From Odoribacteraceae bacterium (GTDB lineage: Bacteria; Bacteroidota; Bacteroidia; Bacteroidales; Marinifilaceae): 34,932 bases of DNA. A program made the position numbers and the translations under genes. The stretch spans positions 1 to 34,932 of the forward strand of contig JAISNC010000089.1 of assembly GCA_031276355.1 (NCBI GenBank), in the 5' to 3' direction. Positions within the stretch are counted from its first letter, which is position 1. Every line of letters starts with the position of its first letter. This document shows, one piece after another, positions 18,012-26,925 of this stretch. The notes under the pieces are model-generated. The model was not told the origin of the DNA. It worked only from the letters and a program-made list of their open reading frames with translations, and searched no databases.

Positions 18012-20072
18012 TCATTCCTCTTCCTCCGGTCTCGCGGCGCTCTTTTCTAATTTCGGGTAGGAGATGCGCGCGTGATAGATCGTGGCTAACTGCTCCGTGT
18101 AGACTCGCTTGACCGTCGCGATGTCCTTGAAGGTGATATCGGCGTTATTAAAACGTCCCTCCTTGAGCTGGGTGTCGATCAGGTCATTGACTAACGCCCG
18201 GATGTTCTCCTCGTTTTTCACCTCCAGCGTGCGGGAGGCGGCCTCGACGGCGTCGGCCATCATCACGACGGCGCACTCCTTGCTGTTCGGGTCCGGGCCG
18301 GGATAGGTAAACGCCGCCTCGTCCACCGCGCGGTCGGGGTACTTGTTCTTGTACGAGACGTAAAAATATTTCGCCCTGCTTTTGCCGTGGTGCGTGCGGA
18401 TGAAGTTGATGATCGCTTCCGGCAGGTTGTGTTTATGCGCCAGCTCGACGCCCTGCGCGACGTGCCCGATCACGACGCGCGCGCTTTCGTCCGGGTCGAG
18501 TGCCGCGTGCGGGTTTGTCCCGCCGGCCTGGTTCTCGATAAACATGACCGGGTCGCGCGTCTTCCCGATGTCGTGGTACATCGCCCCGGTCCGCGCCAGT
18601 AGCGGGCTGCCCCCGATATGGTAGATGGCCTCTTCGGCCAGGTTGGCCACCATCAGCGCGTGTTGGAACGTGCCGGGGGCTTTTTTGGTCAAAAGGCGCA
18701 GGAGGGGATGATTGGGGTTGGAAAACTCCAGCAGGCTGATCTCGGACGTGTAGCCGAATAACTTCTCGACCAGGTAGAGCACCGGGTAGGTCAGGCAGAG
18801 GAGCAGTGCGTTGCCCGTCAGCGCGGCGAGCGCGAGCAGGTCGCCGGTGGAGAACGTGCCCCGTTGAATCAACGTGAAGGCGCAGTACACGAGGATATAC
18901 GTGGCCAGGATCAACGTGACGGCCAGGAAAAGTTGCCCCCGTCGTTGCAGGTGCGAGAGGCTGTAAATAGAGACGATCCCGCCGGCCAGCTGCATGAAGG
19001 CGTACATGTAACTGTTCGGGGCGAGGTAGGCCGTCAGCAGCACGGTGCCCAACAGCAAGAAGAGCGCCGCCCGGCCGCCGAACAGGATGTTGACGATGAC
19101 GGGGAAAAAGAGCACGGGGATCAACAGGATATTCATCTCCAGGGCGTGCCCCGATATGCCCAGGAGCACCGTCAGCAGGAACATGCAGTGGAGGAACACG
19201 AAATCCTTGTTGCTATAAAACAGCCGTTTCCGCGAGAAGTAGAGGAAGATAGAGAAGATCGCGAGCGCGATCAGCGTCAGCAGTGTTTGCGAGATCGTCA
19301 CCAGCACCCTGGCGCGGGCCGGCCCCGTGGTCTTGCCCTGCTCGATCTTGAACGACTCGAGGATCGTGTACTTCTCCGGGGAGACCCACTCCTCCTTCGC
19401 GATGATCGTCTCGCCCCGGTGCACCATGCCGTGAATTTGATTGATCTCTTTTAGTTTTTTCTCCAGCAACAGGCGGGTCTTCGGCTTGTCGTACGCCAGG
19501 TTTGGCTTCAGGTAGTCATTCAGGTTCAGGTCTACCAGCTTCTTTTTTGCCTCCCGCGGGAGATTCAGCCCGTCAATGCAAGCGACCAGCGCGGAGTACG
19601 CGTTTTTCAACGTGTACACCTGGTGGATCTCCTTCTCCCGCGCGAGGTTGTTCTTGGCCACCGTGATCACGCGCGTCTCCCCCGGGTCCAGATCGTCGGG
19701 CCACAGGATGATCCCCTTCTCGTAGATCGCGTGCAACTCGTTGGCCAGGGCCGTCCCGCCGGGGGCATCGCCGATCTTCTCGCGCAGCCGGTTGACCTGC
19801 GCCGGCGCGATGGTCTCGACGTGCTGGAAGATGGGGGGATACTCCCGCGTGACCCGCTCGATCTCTTCTTGCAACTCCTCCGGTGTCTTGTGGATGGGGA
19901 AATCGAACGGGGCGATCAAGGTCTCGTGGTGCCAGGGCATCCCTTTCCGGTAAGTGTAGTCGAAAGTGGCGACCTTGGGGAGGAACGCGACGATCACGCC
20001 GCTAATTAACAAGATGATCGCGATCTTGAAAAGATGCTGCAGTGTCCGGTGTTTTTTATTTTTCTCCAACAT
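18012..20072 (-). CDS. PgpH-like membrane HD phosphohydrolase (7TM-HD), probable cyclic-di-AMP phosphodiesterase
   Basis: A 686-residue protein of the 7TMR-HD family. It has an N-terminal membrane segment (about 14-31), a large extracytoplasmic domain (about 40-270, with IAPFDFPIHKTPEELQEEIERVTREYPPIF), a block of about seven membrane helices (about 280-455) and a cytoplasmic HD domain. The HD metal ligands are visible in FQHALMVANLAEEA, His500-Asp501 of MYHDIGKTRDP, GHVAQGVELAHKHNLP and FIRTHHG. Members of this family, such as Listeria PgpH, hydrolyse cyclic di-AMP; activity here is inferred from homology. I chose the ATG at 20072 (MLEKNKKH) rather than the upstream TTG at 20099. A strong hairpin lies between it and fabD upstream. 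Confidence 0.88.
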   Translation of the reverse strand: MLEKNKKHRTLQHLFKIAIILLISGVIVAFLPKVATFDYTYRKGMPWHHETLIAPFDFPIHKTPEELQEEIERVTREYPPIFQHVETIAPAQVNRLREKIGDAPGGTALANELHAIYEKGIILWPDDLDPGETRVITVAKNNLAREKEIHQVYTLKNAYSALVACIDGLNLPREAKKKLVDLNLNDYLKPNLAYDKPKTRLLLEKKLKEINQIHGMVHRGETIIAKEEWVSPEKYTILESFKIEQGKTTGPARARVLVTISQTLLTLIALAIFSIFLYFSRKRLFYSNKDFVFLHCMFLLTVLLGISGHALEMNILLIPVLFFPVIVNILFGGRAALFLLLGTVLLTAYLAPNSYMYAFMQLAGGIVSIYSLSHLQRRGQLFLAVTLILATYILVYCAFTLIQRGTFSTGDLLALAALTGNALLLCLTYPVLYLVEKLFGYTSEISLLEFSNPNHPLLRLLTKKAPGTFQHALMVANLAEEAIYHIGGSPLLARTGAMYHDIGKTRDPVMFIENQAGGTNPHAALDPDESARVVIGHVAQGVELAHKHNLPEAIINFIRTHHGKSRAKYFYVSYKNKYPDRAVDEAAFTYPGPDPNSKECAVVMMADAVEAASRTLEVKNEENIRALVNDLIDTQLKEGRFNNADITFKDIATVKRVYTEQLATIYHARISYPKLEKSAARPEEEE

Positions 20073-20114
20073 ACGGGTTACATGAAATGGTCGACGCAAG
20101 ATAGGAATAATATC

Positions 20115-20157
20115 CCGGCGGGCGTGAAAAAAATATTTTTTATATGACGCCCGCCGG
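20115..20157 (-). promoter_or_regulatory. Long perfect hairpin between fabD and the HD phosphohydrolase gene
   Basis: CCGGCGGGCGT (20115-20125) pairs without mismatch with ACGCCCGCCGG (20147-20157). The 21-base loop itself contains the palindrome AAAAAATATTTTTT. No T run follows on the minus strand, so it is not a textbook terminator. It may act as a transcript stabiliser, attenuator or terminator, or be a small repeat element. Confidence 0.55.
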
Positions 20158-20180
20158 CGCGCGGGAAAAACGGGCGGGGG

Positions 20181-21056
20181 TTACTCGATCCCGGCGACCT
20201 CCGCTGCCGGGTGGATCTTCTTGATCAAGCCCTGCAACACCTGGCCGGGGCCGATCTCCAGGAACGCGGTGTTCCCGTCGGCGACCATGTTCTGCACGAT
20301 GCGCGTCCAGCGCACGGGGGCGGTCAGCTGGTCGATCAGGTTTTGCCGGATCGTCGCCGGGTCCGTCACGGGGAGGGCGTTGACGTTTTGATAGACGGGG
20401 CAGGCGGGCGTGTTGAACGACGCGCGCGCGATCGCCCCGGCCAGCTCCTCCTTGGCGGGTGCCATCAACGGCGAGTGGAAGGCACCCCCCACGCCAAGCG
20501 GCACCACGCGGCGCGCCCCGGCGGCCTTCAGCCGCTCGGCGGCGATCTCGATGCCCCTCCTCGTCCCGGAGATCACCAGCTGCCCGGGGCAGTTATAGTT
20601 GGCCGTGACCACCACCTCGTCGATCTCCTCCAGCACCCTCTCCACGGTCTCGTCCGGCAACCCCAGCACGGCCGCCATCGTCGAGGGGGCGGCCTCGCAC
20701 GCTTTCTGCATGGCCAGCGCGCGGGCATGAACCAGCCGCAAGCCCTCCTCGAAGGCGAGCGTGCCGTTTACCACCAGGGCGGAGAACTCCCCCAGCGAGT
20801 GCCCGGCCACCATCGCCGGTCGTTCCTCCAGCGACCTGGCCAGCACCACCGAGTGCAGGAATATCGCCGGTTGCGTGACCCGCGTCTGTTGCAACTCCTC
20901 CCGCGTCCCGTGAAACATCAGGTCGGTGACGCGAAAGCCCAGGATCTCGTTCGCTTGTTCAAACAACTCCCTCGCCGCGGCGGAGCGCTCGTGCAGCGCC
21001 TTGCCCATGCCGGAGAACTGGGCCCCCTGGCCCGGGAATACAAATGCTCGTTTCAT
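20181..21056 (-). CDS. fabD: Malonyl-CoA:ACP transacylase
   Basis: A 291-residue protein of normal length. FVFPGQGAQFSGMG opens the protein, GHSLGEFSA carries the nucleophile Ser87 and GGAFHSPLM carries the catalytic His194. TQPAIFLHSV and the C-terminal FLEIGPGQVLQGLIKKI are also typical. It loads malonyl groups onto acyl carrier protein for type II fatty acid synthesis in the cytoplasm. folE lies upstream on the same strand with a 12-base gap, so the two probably share a transcript. Confidence 0.96.
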   Translation of the reverse strand: MKRAFVFPGQGAQFSGMGKALHERSAAARELFEQANEILGFRVTDLMFHGTREELQQTRVTQPAIFLHSVVLARSLEERPAMVAGHSLGEFSALVVNGTLAFEEGLRLVHARALAMQKACEAAPSTMAAVLGLPDETVERVLEEIDEVVVTANYNCPGQLVISGTRRGIEIAAERLKAAGARRVVPLGVGGAFHSPLMAPAKEELAGAIARASFNTPACPVYQNVNALPVTDPATIRQNLIDQLTAPVRWTRIVQNMVADGNTAFLEIGPGQVLQGLIKKIHPAAEVAGIE

Positions 21057-21068
21057 GATACTCTATTA

Positions 21069-21680
21069 TTAATGAAATTTATTACTGATCAGCCGGATGA
21101 ACTCCTCGCGCGTCGCCAGCTTCTCGAAAGCGCCGCTGAAGTCGGAGGTCGTCGTCACCGAGTGTTGTTTTTGCACCCCCCGCATCACCATGCACGTGTG
21201 GCGCGCCTCGATCACGACGGCCACCCCCAGCGGCTTCAGCGTCTCGTGGATGCAGGTCTTGATCTCGTGCGTCAGCCGCTCCTGCAGCTGCAGTCGCCGC
21301 GCGAACGCCTCCACCACGCGGGCGATCTTGCTCAGCCCCGTGATGTAGCCGTCCGGGATGTACCCCACGTGCGCCCGCCCGAAGAACGGCAGCAGGTGGT
21401 GCTCGCACAGGGAGTACACCTCGATGTCCTTCACGATCACCATCTGGCGGTAATCCTCCTTGAAGAGGGCCGATCGCAGGATCGCCGCCGGGTCCTGGTG
21501 GTACCCCCGCGTCAGGAACTGCATCGAGCGGGCGACCCGCTCGGGCGTGGCCGTCAGCCCTTCGCGGGCGGCATCCTCGCCCAGCAGGCGGAGGATCTCC
21601 CGGTAGTGGTGACTTAACTGTTCGGTCGTTCCCGCGGGGAAGCGCTCGATCTCCTTGTAATATTCCGTGTCGTCGTTCAT
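21069..21680 (-). CDS. folE: GTP cyclohydrolase I
   Basis: A 203-residue protein of the type I (FolE) family, converting GTP to dihydroneopterin triphosphate for folate synthesis. The zinc ligands are visible: Cys92 and His95 in [12 protein letters not shown], and Cys163 in [23 protein letters not shown] and [37 protein letters not shown] are family signatures. I chose the ATG at 21680 (MNDDTEYY); the frame stays open for 18 codons upstream, but those residues are hydrophobic and not part of the family. A -7 box lies 25 bases upstream. fabD follows after 12 bases. Confidence 0.95.
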   Translation of the reverse strand: MNDDTEYYKEIERFPAGTTEQLSHHYREILRLLGEDAAREGLTATPERVARSMQFLTRGYHQDPAAILRSALFKEDYRQMVIVKDIEVYSLCEHHLLPFFGRAHVGYIPDGYITGLSKIARVVEAFARRLQLQERLTHEIKTCIHETLKPLGVAVVIEARHTCMVMRGVQKQHSVTTTSDFSGAFEKLATREEFIRLISNKFH

Positions 21681-21704
21681 CGTGTTCTCGTTTATAAGAC
21701 GGGG

Positions 21705-21712
21705 CAAAAGTA
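21705..21712 (-). promoter_or_regulatory. -7 box of the folE-fabD operon
   Basis: TACTTTTG on the minus strand matches TAnnTTTG, 25 bases before the folE ATG. Between it and the start lies CGTCTTATAA, similar to the -10 half of the ECF promoters at 25470 and 26926, but the matching TGTAAC half is absent here. Confidence 0.45.
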
Positions 21713-21781
21713 TAACTAAAATCAGAAACGGCAATGTGGCAATACGCGCTCTTGTCGTGTCAAAAAATCATATTTTCCGGG

Positions 21782-21843
21782 ATACCCCCTACCATATATG
21801 GGGTATATTCGTCAAATATGATGTAAAACATGAAATATACCCC
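21782..21843. promoter_or_regulatory. Competing inverted repeats in the folE-response regulator gap
   Basis: ATACCCC (21782-21788) can pair with GGGGTAT (21800-21806), while GGGGTATATT (21800-21809) can instead pair with AATATACCCC (21834-21843), a perfect 10-base match. The two hairpins exclude each other. The segment is AT-rich in GC-rich surroundings. No open frame explains it. Confidence 0.5.
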
Positions 21844-21927
21844 TGTGTAAATTTGCATTTCCGGTGAAAGACGCGCTATATTCGCGAAGTCGTCTTCCTG
21901 AAGGGGTCGTCAAAAAAACGACGACAC

Positions 21928-21972
21928 GGGTTTAAACCCGCGGGCCAGGGATTCAAACCCGCCGGCCAGGAA
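21928..21972. repeat. Two 21-bp direct repeats with a palindrome
   Basis: TTTAAACCCGCGGGCCAGG (from 21931) is followed 21 bases later by TTCAAACCCGCCGGCCAGG (from 21952). The first copy overlaps the 14-base palindrome CGGGTTTAAACCCG (21928-21941). The rest of the gap 21681-22293 contains hairpins but no gene that I can support. Confidence 0.55.
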
Positions 21973-22156
21973 GATGCCCCCCTCGCCCGTTAACGTCTGG
22001 TGCCGGGGGCATGAACTAAGGAGATTGTTTAAAGTTGTGGATAAGGTTATAGGGTTAGGAATCACCCCGGAGAGTGGAGGGCGCTCGTCCTCCGCTTCTC
22101 CCCCCGGGTGAGATCGCGCGCGGTGAGATCGAGTTGTAATCGCCCGCGATTCGCGT

Positions 22157-22190
22157 AAAAAAGGCGTCGTGATGATGCCTTTTTTCTTTT
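22157..22190. terminator. Terminator-like hairpin upstream of the response regulator gene
   Basis: AAAAAAGGC (22157-22165) pairs perfectly with GCCTTTTTT (22177-22185), followed by C and four more T. It has the form of a rho-independent terminator working in both directions. No plus-strand gene precedes it within 5 kb, so a short untranslated transcript or an attenuator for the downstream gene is possible. A second GC-rich hairpin (CCTCCCGGC ... GCCGGGGAGG, 22208-22230) follows. Confidence 0.5.
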
Positions 22191-22293
22191 CCCCGTCTTC
22201 GGGCGGGCCTCCCGGCGTTGGCCGGGGAGGGACGCGGGATACTGCGTGAAAAAAAGTATCTTCGCGGGCAGAAACGAAAAACAGGGAAAGATT

Positions 22294-23445
<1,152 letters not shown>

Positions 23446-23472
23446 CCGCCGGGAGCCTAATCATCCATCGTC

Positions 23473-24735
23473 ATGGGAAAAGAGAATAAATTGCACGTCG
23501 TCCTCGTCGGGCGGCGCAACAACGGGAAGAGTTCCCTCGTCAACGCCCTCACGGGCCAGGAGGTATCCATCGTTTCCGACACGCCGGGCACGACGACCGA
23601 CCCCGTGCGCCGCGGGTACGAGATCCCCGACCTCGCTCCCGTCGTGTTCATCGACACGGCCGGCGTCGACGACTCCGGGCCCCTGGGCGACAAGCGGGCC
23701 GGGAGCACGGCGCGCGCCATCGAGCAGGCGGACGTCGCCCTCCTCGTCATCGCCGGCAACCGCTTCGAGGCACCGGAAGAGCGGCTGGCGAGCGATTTCA
23801 TCGCCCGGGAGTTGCCCTTCTTTATCGTTCATAACAAGCGCGACGAGGAGCCGCTCGCGCCCGGCACGCGCGAGCGCCTGGTCGCGCGCTACGGCGTGCC
23901 GGTGGTGGACTTTTCCGCCGCCCGCGACGGGGACACGACGCCGCTCGTCGAGGCGCTCCGGGAGGTGGGCCGGGAGGCGGCCGGTCGGCCCCCGTCGCTG
24001 GTGGGCGACCTGCTGGGGCCGGGCGATCGGGTGCTGCTCGTGGTGCCCGTCGACACGGAGGCTCCCGCCGGCCGGCTGATCTTGCCGCAGGTGCAGGTGC
24101 TCCGGGACGTGCTTGACCACCGCGGCGTGGCCGTCGTCGCGGGCCCGGACGAGGTCGAGGGGATACTGCGGGAGATGGCAACGCCGCCGCGCCTCGTGGT
24201 GACGGACAGCCAGGCTTTCGCGCGGGTGGCCGCCGTGGTGCCGGCGAACGTCCCGCTCACCAGTTTCAGCATCGTGCTGGCGCGGCAGAAGGGGCCGTTC
24301 GAGGAGTACCTCCGGGGAACGCCCCGCGTCGATACCCTGTTGGAAGGCGACCGGGTGCTGGTGCTCGAGGCGTGCTCGCACCACGTCACGGGCGACGACA
24401 TCGGTAGGCACAAGTTACCCGCGTGGATCGAGCGCCACGCGGGCAAGAGCTTCCGCTTCGATTTCGTTGCCGGTCGCGATCCCGTCCCGCGGCCCGTCGA
24501 GGAGTACGCCCTGGTCATCCAGTGCGGGGGGTGCATGATCACCGCCCGCCAGGCGCGCGCGCGCCTTCTCCCCTTCATCCGCGCCGGTATTCCCGTCAGC
24601 AACTACGGCATGATGATCGCGCGCGTGACCGGGATCTTCGACCGGGTCACCGCTCTCTTTCACGATCGCGGGGGAGAGGGCGCCCGCGGGGATCACATCC
24701 TCGGGGTAAACCCGAACCCGATCGTGAAAGGATAG
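23473..24735 (+). CDS. hydF: [FeFe]-hydrogenase maturation GTPase
   Basis: A 420-residue HydF. The GTPase domain has G1 GRRNNGKS (13-20), G3 DTAG (61-64) and G4 NKRD (121-124). The C-terminal iron-sulfur domain has Cys301-x-His303 and, 46 residues later, Gln350-Cys351-Gly-Gly-Cys354. The family pattern is CxH-x(46-53)-HCxxC, so the three cysteines are kept and the second histidine is Gln. HydF is the scaffold on which HydE and HydG build the 2Fe subcluster of [FeFe]-hydrogenase. Neither hydE, hydG nor a hydrogenase gene lies in the window. The gene may be co-transcribed with the response regulator. Its 3' end overlaps the convergent barrel gene by 43 bases. Confidence 0.92.
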   Translation: MGKENKLHVVLVGRRNNGKSSLVNALTGQEVSIVSDTPGTTTDPVRRGYEIPDLAPVVFIDTAGVDDSGPLGDKRAGSTARAIEQADVALLVIAGNRFEAPEERLASDFIARELPFFIVHNKRDEEPLAPGTRERLVARYGVPVVDFSAARDGDTTPLVEALREVGREAAGRPPSLVGDLLGPGDRVLLVVPVDTEAPAGRLILPQVQVLRDVLDHRGVAVVAGPDEVEGILREMATPPRLVVTDSQAFARVAAVVPANVPLTSFSIVLARQKGPFEEYLRGTPRVDTLLEGDRVLVLEACSHHVTGDDIGRHKLPAWIERHAGKSFRFDFVAGRDPVPRPVEEYALVIQCGGCMITARQARARLLPFIRAGIPVSNYGMMIARVTGIFDRVTALFHDRGGEGARGDHILGVNPNPIVKG

Positions 24736-25445
24736 ACGCGCGCGGGGGCCTTGCGCGGGTTAAACAGGGGCGTTAGCGAGCGGGTCGCCCAGACCGTGAG
24801 GAAGCCTATCCTTGCCCGCGCCGTCACGTCGGCCTTGAAGGGATACATCGTGTAGCTGCCCGTCTTCTTGATTTTTCTTTTGCCGTGATCATCGTGCACG
24901 ATCTTGGTCTTGGAGTGCAGGCGCGCGCCGCCCACCACGCCGAGGGCGAGAGAGAAGCGCCCGCCGGCGCTCTGGAACTCGGCCAGCAGCGGGACGGTGA
25001 GGTAGAGGGTCTTGAACACGCTGCGCCGCGGGTCGGTCACGTTGAGATCCGCGAGGGGGACGAGGGAGATGTTGCCGTTGGCATACCGCCGGATCGTGAT
25101 GTCGCGGTCAAAGCAGTAGCGGGTGTATTCCAGCCCGTAGCCGCTCACGAGGCGGTTCCTGCCGGTGGCGTTGCGGGCGAGGATGTAGTCGTCGAAGTTA
25201 ACATGCAGGGCGAACGAGCGGCTCCAGTCGACCTCCATCTCGCCCGTGTAATCTTTCCAGTTGCTCCCCTGGAGTTTCGAGAATCCCAGGAAGATGCCTT
25301 TCCAGGTGTTCCCGTGCTTCAACCCGGGGGCGGAGGGCGCGGGGTGCGGTCGTGGCAACTCTTCGCGCGTGGCGTTCGCGCCTGCCCGGGCGGAAAGCGC
25401 GCCGCCGGTCGCGATGAGCAGGAATAGTACAACGAGTGGTTTCAT
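24693..25445 (-). CDS. Putative outer-membrane beta-barrel protein, ECF-sigma-linked
   Basis: A 250-residue protein with a signal peptide (about 1-23). The remainder alternates short aromatic and polar stretches typical of outer-membrane beta strands, for example SFALHVNFDDYIL, LVSGYGLEYTRY, YLTVPLLAEFQSAGGRFSLALGVVGGARL, RARIGFLTVWATRSLTPLF and a final YPFTIGFGFTPRM. I do not recognise a named family. A sequence identical to the promoter of the ECF sigma gene lies at 25470-25502, 25-57 bases before the ATG. The gene follows the sigma and anti-sigma genes on the same strand (44-base gap). A role in envelope stress or in the signal sensed by that sigma factor is inferred. Its last 43 bases overlap the end of hydF on the other strand. 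Confidence 0.65.
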   Translation of the reverse strand: MKPLVVLFLLIATGGALSARAGANATREELPRPHPAPSAPGLKHGNTWKGIFLGFSKLQGSNWKDYTGEMEVDWSRSFALHVNFDDYILARNATGRNRLVSGYGLEYTRYCFDRDITIRRYANGNISLVPLADLNVTDPRRSVFKTLYLTVPLLAEFQSAGGRFSLALGVVGGARLHSKTKIVHDDHGKRKIKKTGSYTMYPFKADVTARARIGFLTVWATRSLTPLFNPRKAPARVYPFTIGFGFTPRM

Positions 25446-25469
25446 GTGATCGTGTTTTTAGGTTGTTTT

Positions 25470-25502
25470 CTATAAGACGTGGAGCTTCTTCAATAGGTTA
25501 CA
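25470..25502 (-). promoter_or_regulatory. ECF-type promoter of the barrel protein gene
   Basis: On the minus strand TGTAAC (25497-25502), 17 bases, CGTCTTATAG (25470-25479). This is the same as the sequence ahead of the sigma gene in both boxes and in spacing. The CGTC core is a known -10 feature of many ECF promoters. The -35 half lies in the last codons of the anti-sigma-like gene, so it is an internal promoter. Confidence 0.65.
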
Positions 25503-26413
25503 GGCGCGCGCTCTTTTCTTGGCAACGCCATCAGGGAGAGGTACTTCTCCTCGATCCTTCCCGCGAGCTCCTTCCCCGCGTGCAGCAAATCGACGACCAG
25601 GTTATCCTTTAAAAGCGACTCGACGGGGAGCACGAGCGACTCGACGGGAAACGGCGTGAAGGCCAGCCACCACGCCGGTTCCCCCGCTGCCTCGATCGCC
25701 CGCGGTGGTGCCGGGCGGGCGGGCAACCTGTCGGGCATCGCCTGCGGCGATATCCCGGTTGTCGCGAGCTCGCGGCTCTCCCGTTTCGCCACTATTAGAG
25801 GGGGCAACGCTACGCGCGGCGGGGCGGGGAGCGCGGGCCGGGCTACCGGCCGGGCCGCGCTCGCCTTCGGGGCCGCCGCCGCTCTCTTCTCCGCCACCAC
25901 GATCCGCGTGCCCGCGGCCAATGGCACGGGGCTTGCCACGCGCCCCCCCGGCAACCCCGCTTCCGGCCGGGCGATCCAGCAGAGAACGGCCGCCGCCGCC
26001 GCCCCCGCGATCCACCATCTTCTCCACGGCCCTCGCCGGGCGCGCGCCTTGCCGGGAAAGCGCGTCAACGGGTCGGGTTTCACCCGCGTCCGGGCGTATG
26101 CCGCCACTCCCGCCTCGAAGGCCTCCCGGTCGGGCAACGCCTCCACCGCGGCTTGCTCCCCGGCGGTCAGCACTCCCTCGGCGGCGGCCACCAGCAGGTA
26201 ATCCACGCGGTCGTCCTCGAACCGCTTCAGCGCCTCTTTCCCTCGAAAGGCGACGCGCGGCGCGACTAACCGCGCGCGCGAAACTCCTTCCAGCGTCTCG
26301 CGCGTCGCCGGGTTTGCCCGCAGGACCGCCTCGAAGGCCTCCCGCGTCTCGTCGTCCAACCGCCCCTCGAGGTAGTCGAGCGCGTACAACTCGTGATTCT
26401 CTCTTGTTATCAT
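25490..26413 (-). CDS. Anti-sigma-factor-like membrane protein
   Basis: A 307-residue protein encoded 12 bases downstream of the ECF sigma gene, the usual place for its anti-sigma factor. The N-terminal 120 residues are helical and acidic (NHELYALDYLEGRLDDETREAFEAVL), like the cytoplasmic part of Bacteroidota anti-sigma proteins. No zinc-binding HxxxCxxC motif is present. One membrane segment follows a basic stretch (about 133-148, WWIAGAAAAAVLCWIA), and the remaining Pro/Ala/Arg-rich part would face the periplasm. It is named from context and layout; sequence similarity alone would not be conclusive. Start ATG at 26413. Confidence 0.65.
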   Translation of the reverse strand: MITRENHELYALDYLEGRLDDETREAFEAVLRANPATRETLEGVSRARLVAPRVAFRGKEALKRFEDDRVDYLLVAAAEGVLTAGEQAAVEALPDREAFEAGVAAYARTRVKPDPLTRFPGKARARRGPWRRWWIAGAAAAAVLCWIARPEAGLPGGRVASPVPLAAGTRIVVAEKRAAAAPKASAARPVARPALPAPPRVALPPLIVAKRESRELATTGISPQAMPDRLPARPAPPRAIEAAGEPAWWLAFTPFPVESLVLPVESLLKDNLVVDLLHAGKELAGRIEEKYLSLMALPRKERAPVTY

Positions 26414-26425
26414 GGTCTTTTCTCT

Positions 26426-26911
26426 TTAAATCACCTTGTCCGGGCTTCCCAGGAACGCGCGCATCGCCACCCGCGCCCGGAAGATGTAGACTTTCACTTG
26501 CGCCTCGCCCAGCCCGGTGATCGCGGCGATCTCCTTGTAGGAGTACTCCTCGTAGTCTCTCAGCAGCACCACCGTCCGTTGCACCGCCGGCAACCTCTCT
26601 AAGGCCGTCTCCAGCGCCTCCTGCAGGCCCGTGCCCCTCGTCGAGTCCGTCCCCCCGTGCGCTTCCAGCGACTCCACCTCCTTGAATCTCTTCTCCCTCC
26701 GCAGGATGTCCACCGCCCGGCGGTAGGCCACCGTGAAGAGAAACGCTTTCACCTTCTCGAACGAGACGCTCGACAGGGTCTCCCACAGCCGCAGGTAGCT
26801 ATCCTGCACCACGTCCTCGGCCATCTCCCGCGAGCGGCACATCTTGTAGATAAAGCGATACACGTCGTCCGAGAAGCGCTCCACCGCCCGGTTGTATTCC
26901 TCCCTGTTCAT
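26426..26911 (-). CDS. ECF-type RNA polymerase sigma factor
   Basis: A 161-residue protein with only sigma regions 2 and 4. Region 2 includes DDVYRFIYKMCRSREMAEDVVQDSYLRLWE and the DNA-melting region VKAFLFTVAYRRAVDILRREKRF. Region 4 is LPAVQRTVVLLRDYEEYSYKEIAAITGLGEAQVKVYIFRARVAMRAFL. It directs RNA polymerase to a small set of promoters, and its own putative target motif occurs before this gene and before the barrel gene. The anti-sigma-like gene follows after 12 bases. It is not adjacent to the SusCD pair, unlike many Bacteroidota ECF sigma factors. Confidence 0.92.
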   Translation of the reverse strand: MNREEYNRAVERFSDDVYRFIYKMCRSREMAEDVVQDSYLRLWETLSSVSFEKVKAFLFTVAYRRAVDILRREKRFKEVESLEAHGGTDSTRGTGLQEALETALERLPAVQRTVVLLRDYEEYSYKEIAAITGLGEAQVKVYIFRARVAMRAFLGSPDKVI

Positions 26912-26925
26912 CCCGCGTTTTTTCT

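Noticed and set aside
21690-21712. Third ECF-type promoter before folE
   Set aside because: Only the -10 half (CGTCTTATAA) is present; at the 17-base distance there is no TGTAAC, and a normal TAnnTTTG box is available.
21667-21867. 66-codon plus-strand frame in the folE upstream region
   Set aside because: It has no recognisable domain and covers the folE promoter and the inverted repeats.
22238-22260. GATACT-N11-AGTATC as a terminator
   Set aside because: The stem has only 6 bases and no following T run. It is mentioned only as part of the repeat-rich leader.
25602-26786. 394-codon minus-strand frame overlapping the sigma and anti-sigma genes
   Set aside because: It is a shifted reading of the two genes. 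Sigma regions 2 and 4 are unmistakable in the other frame.
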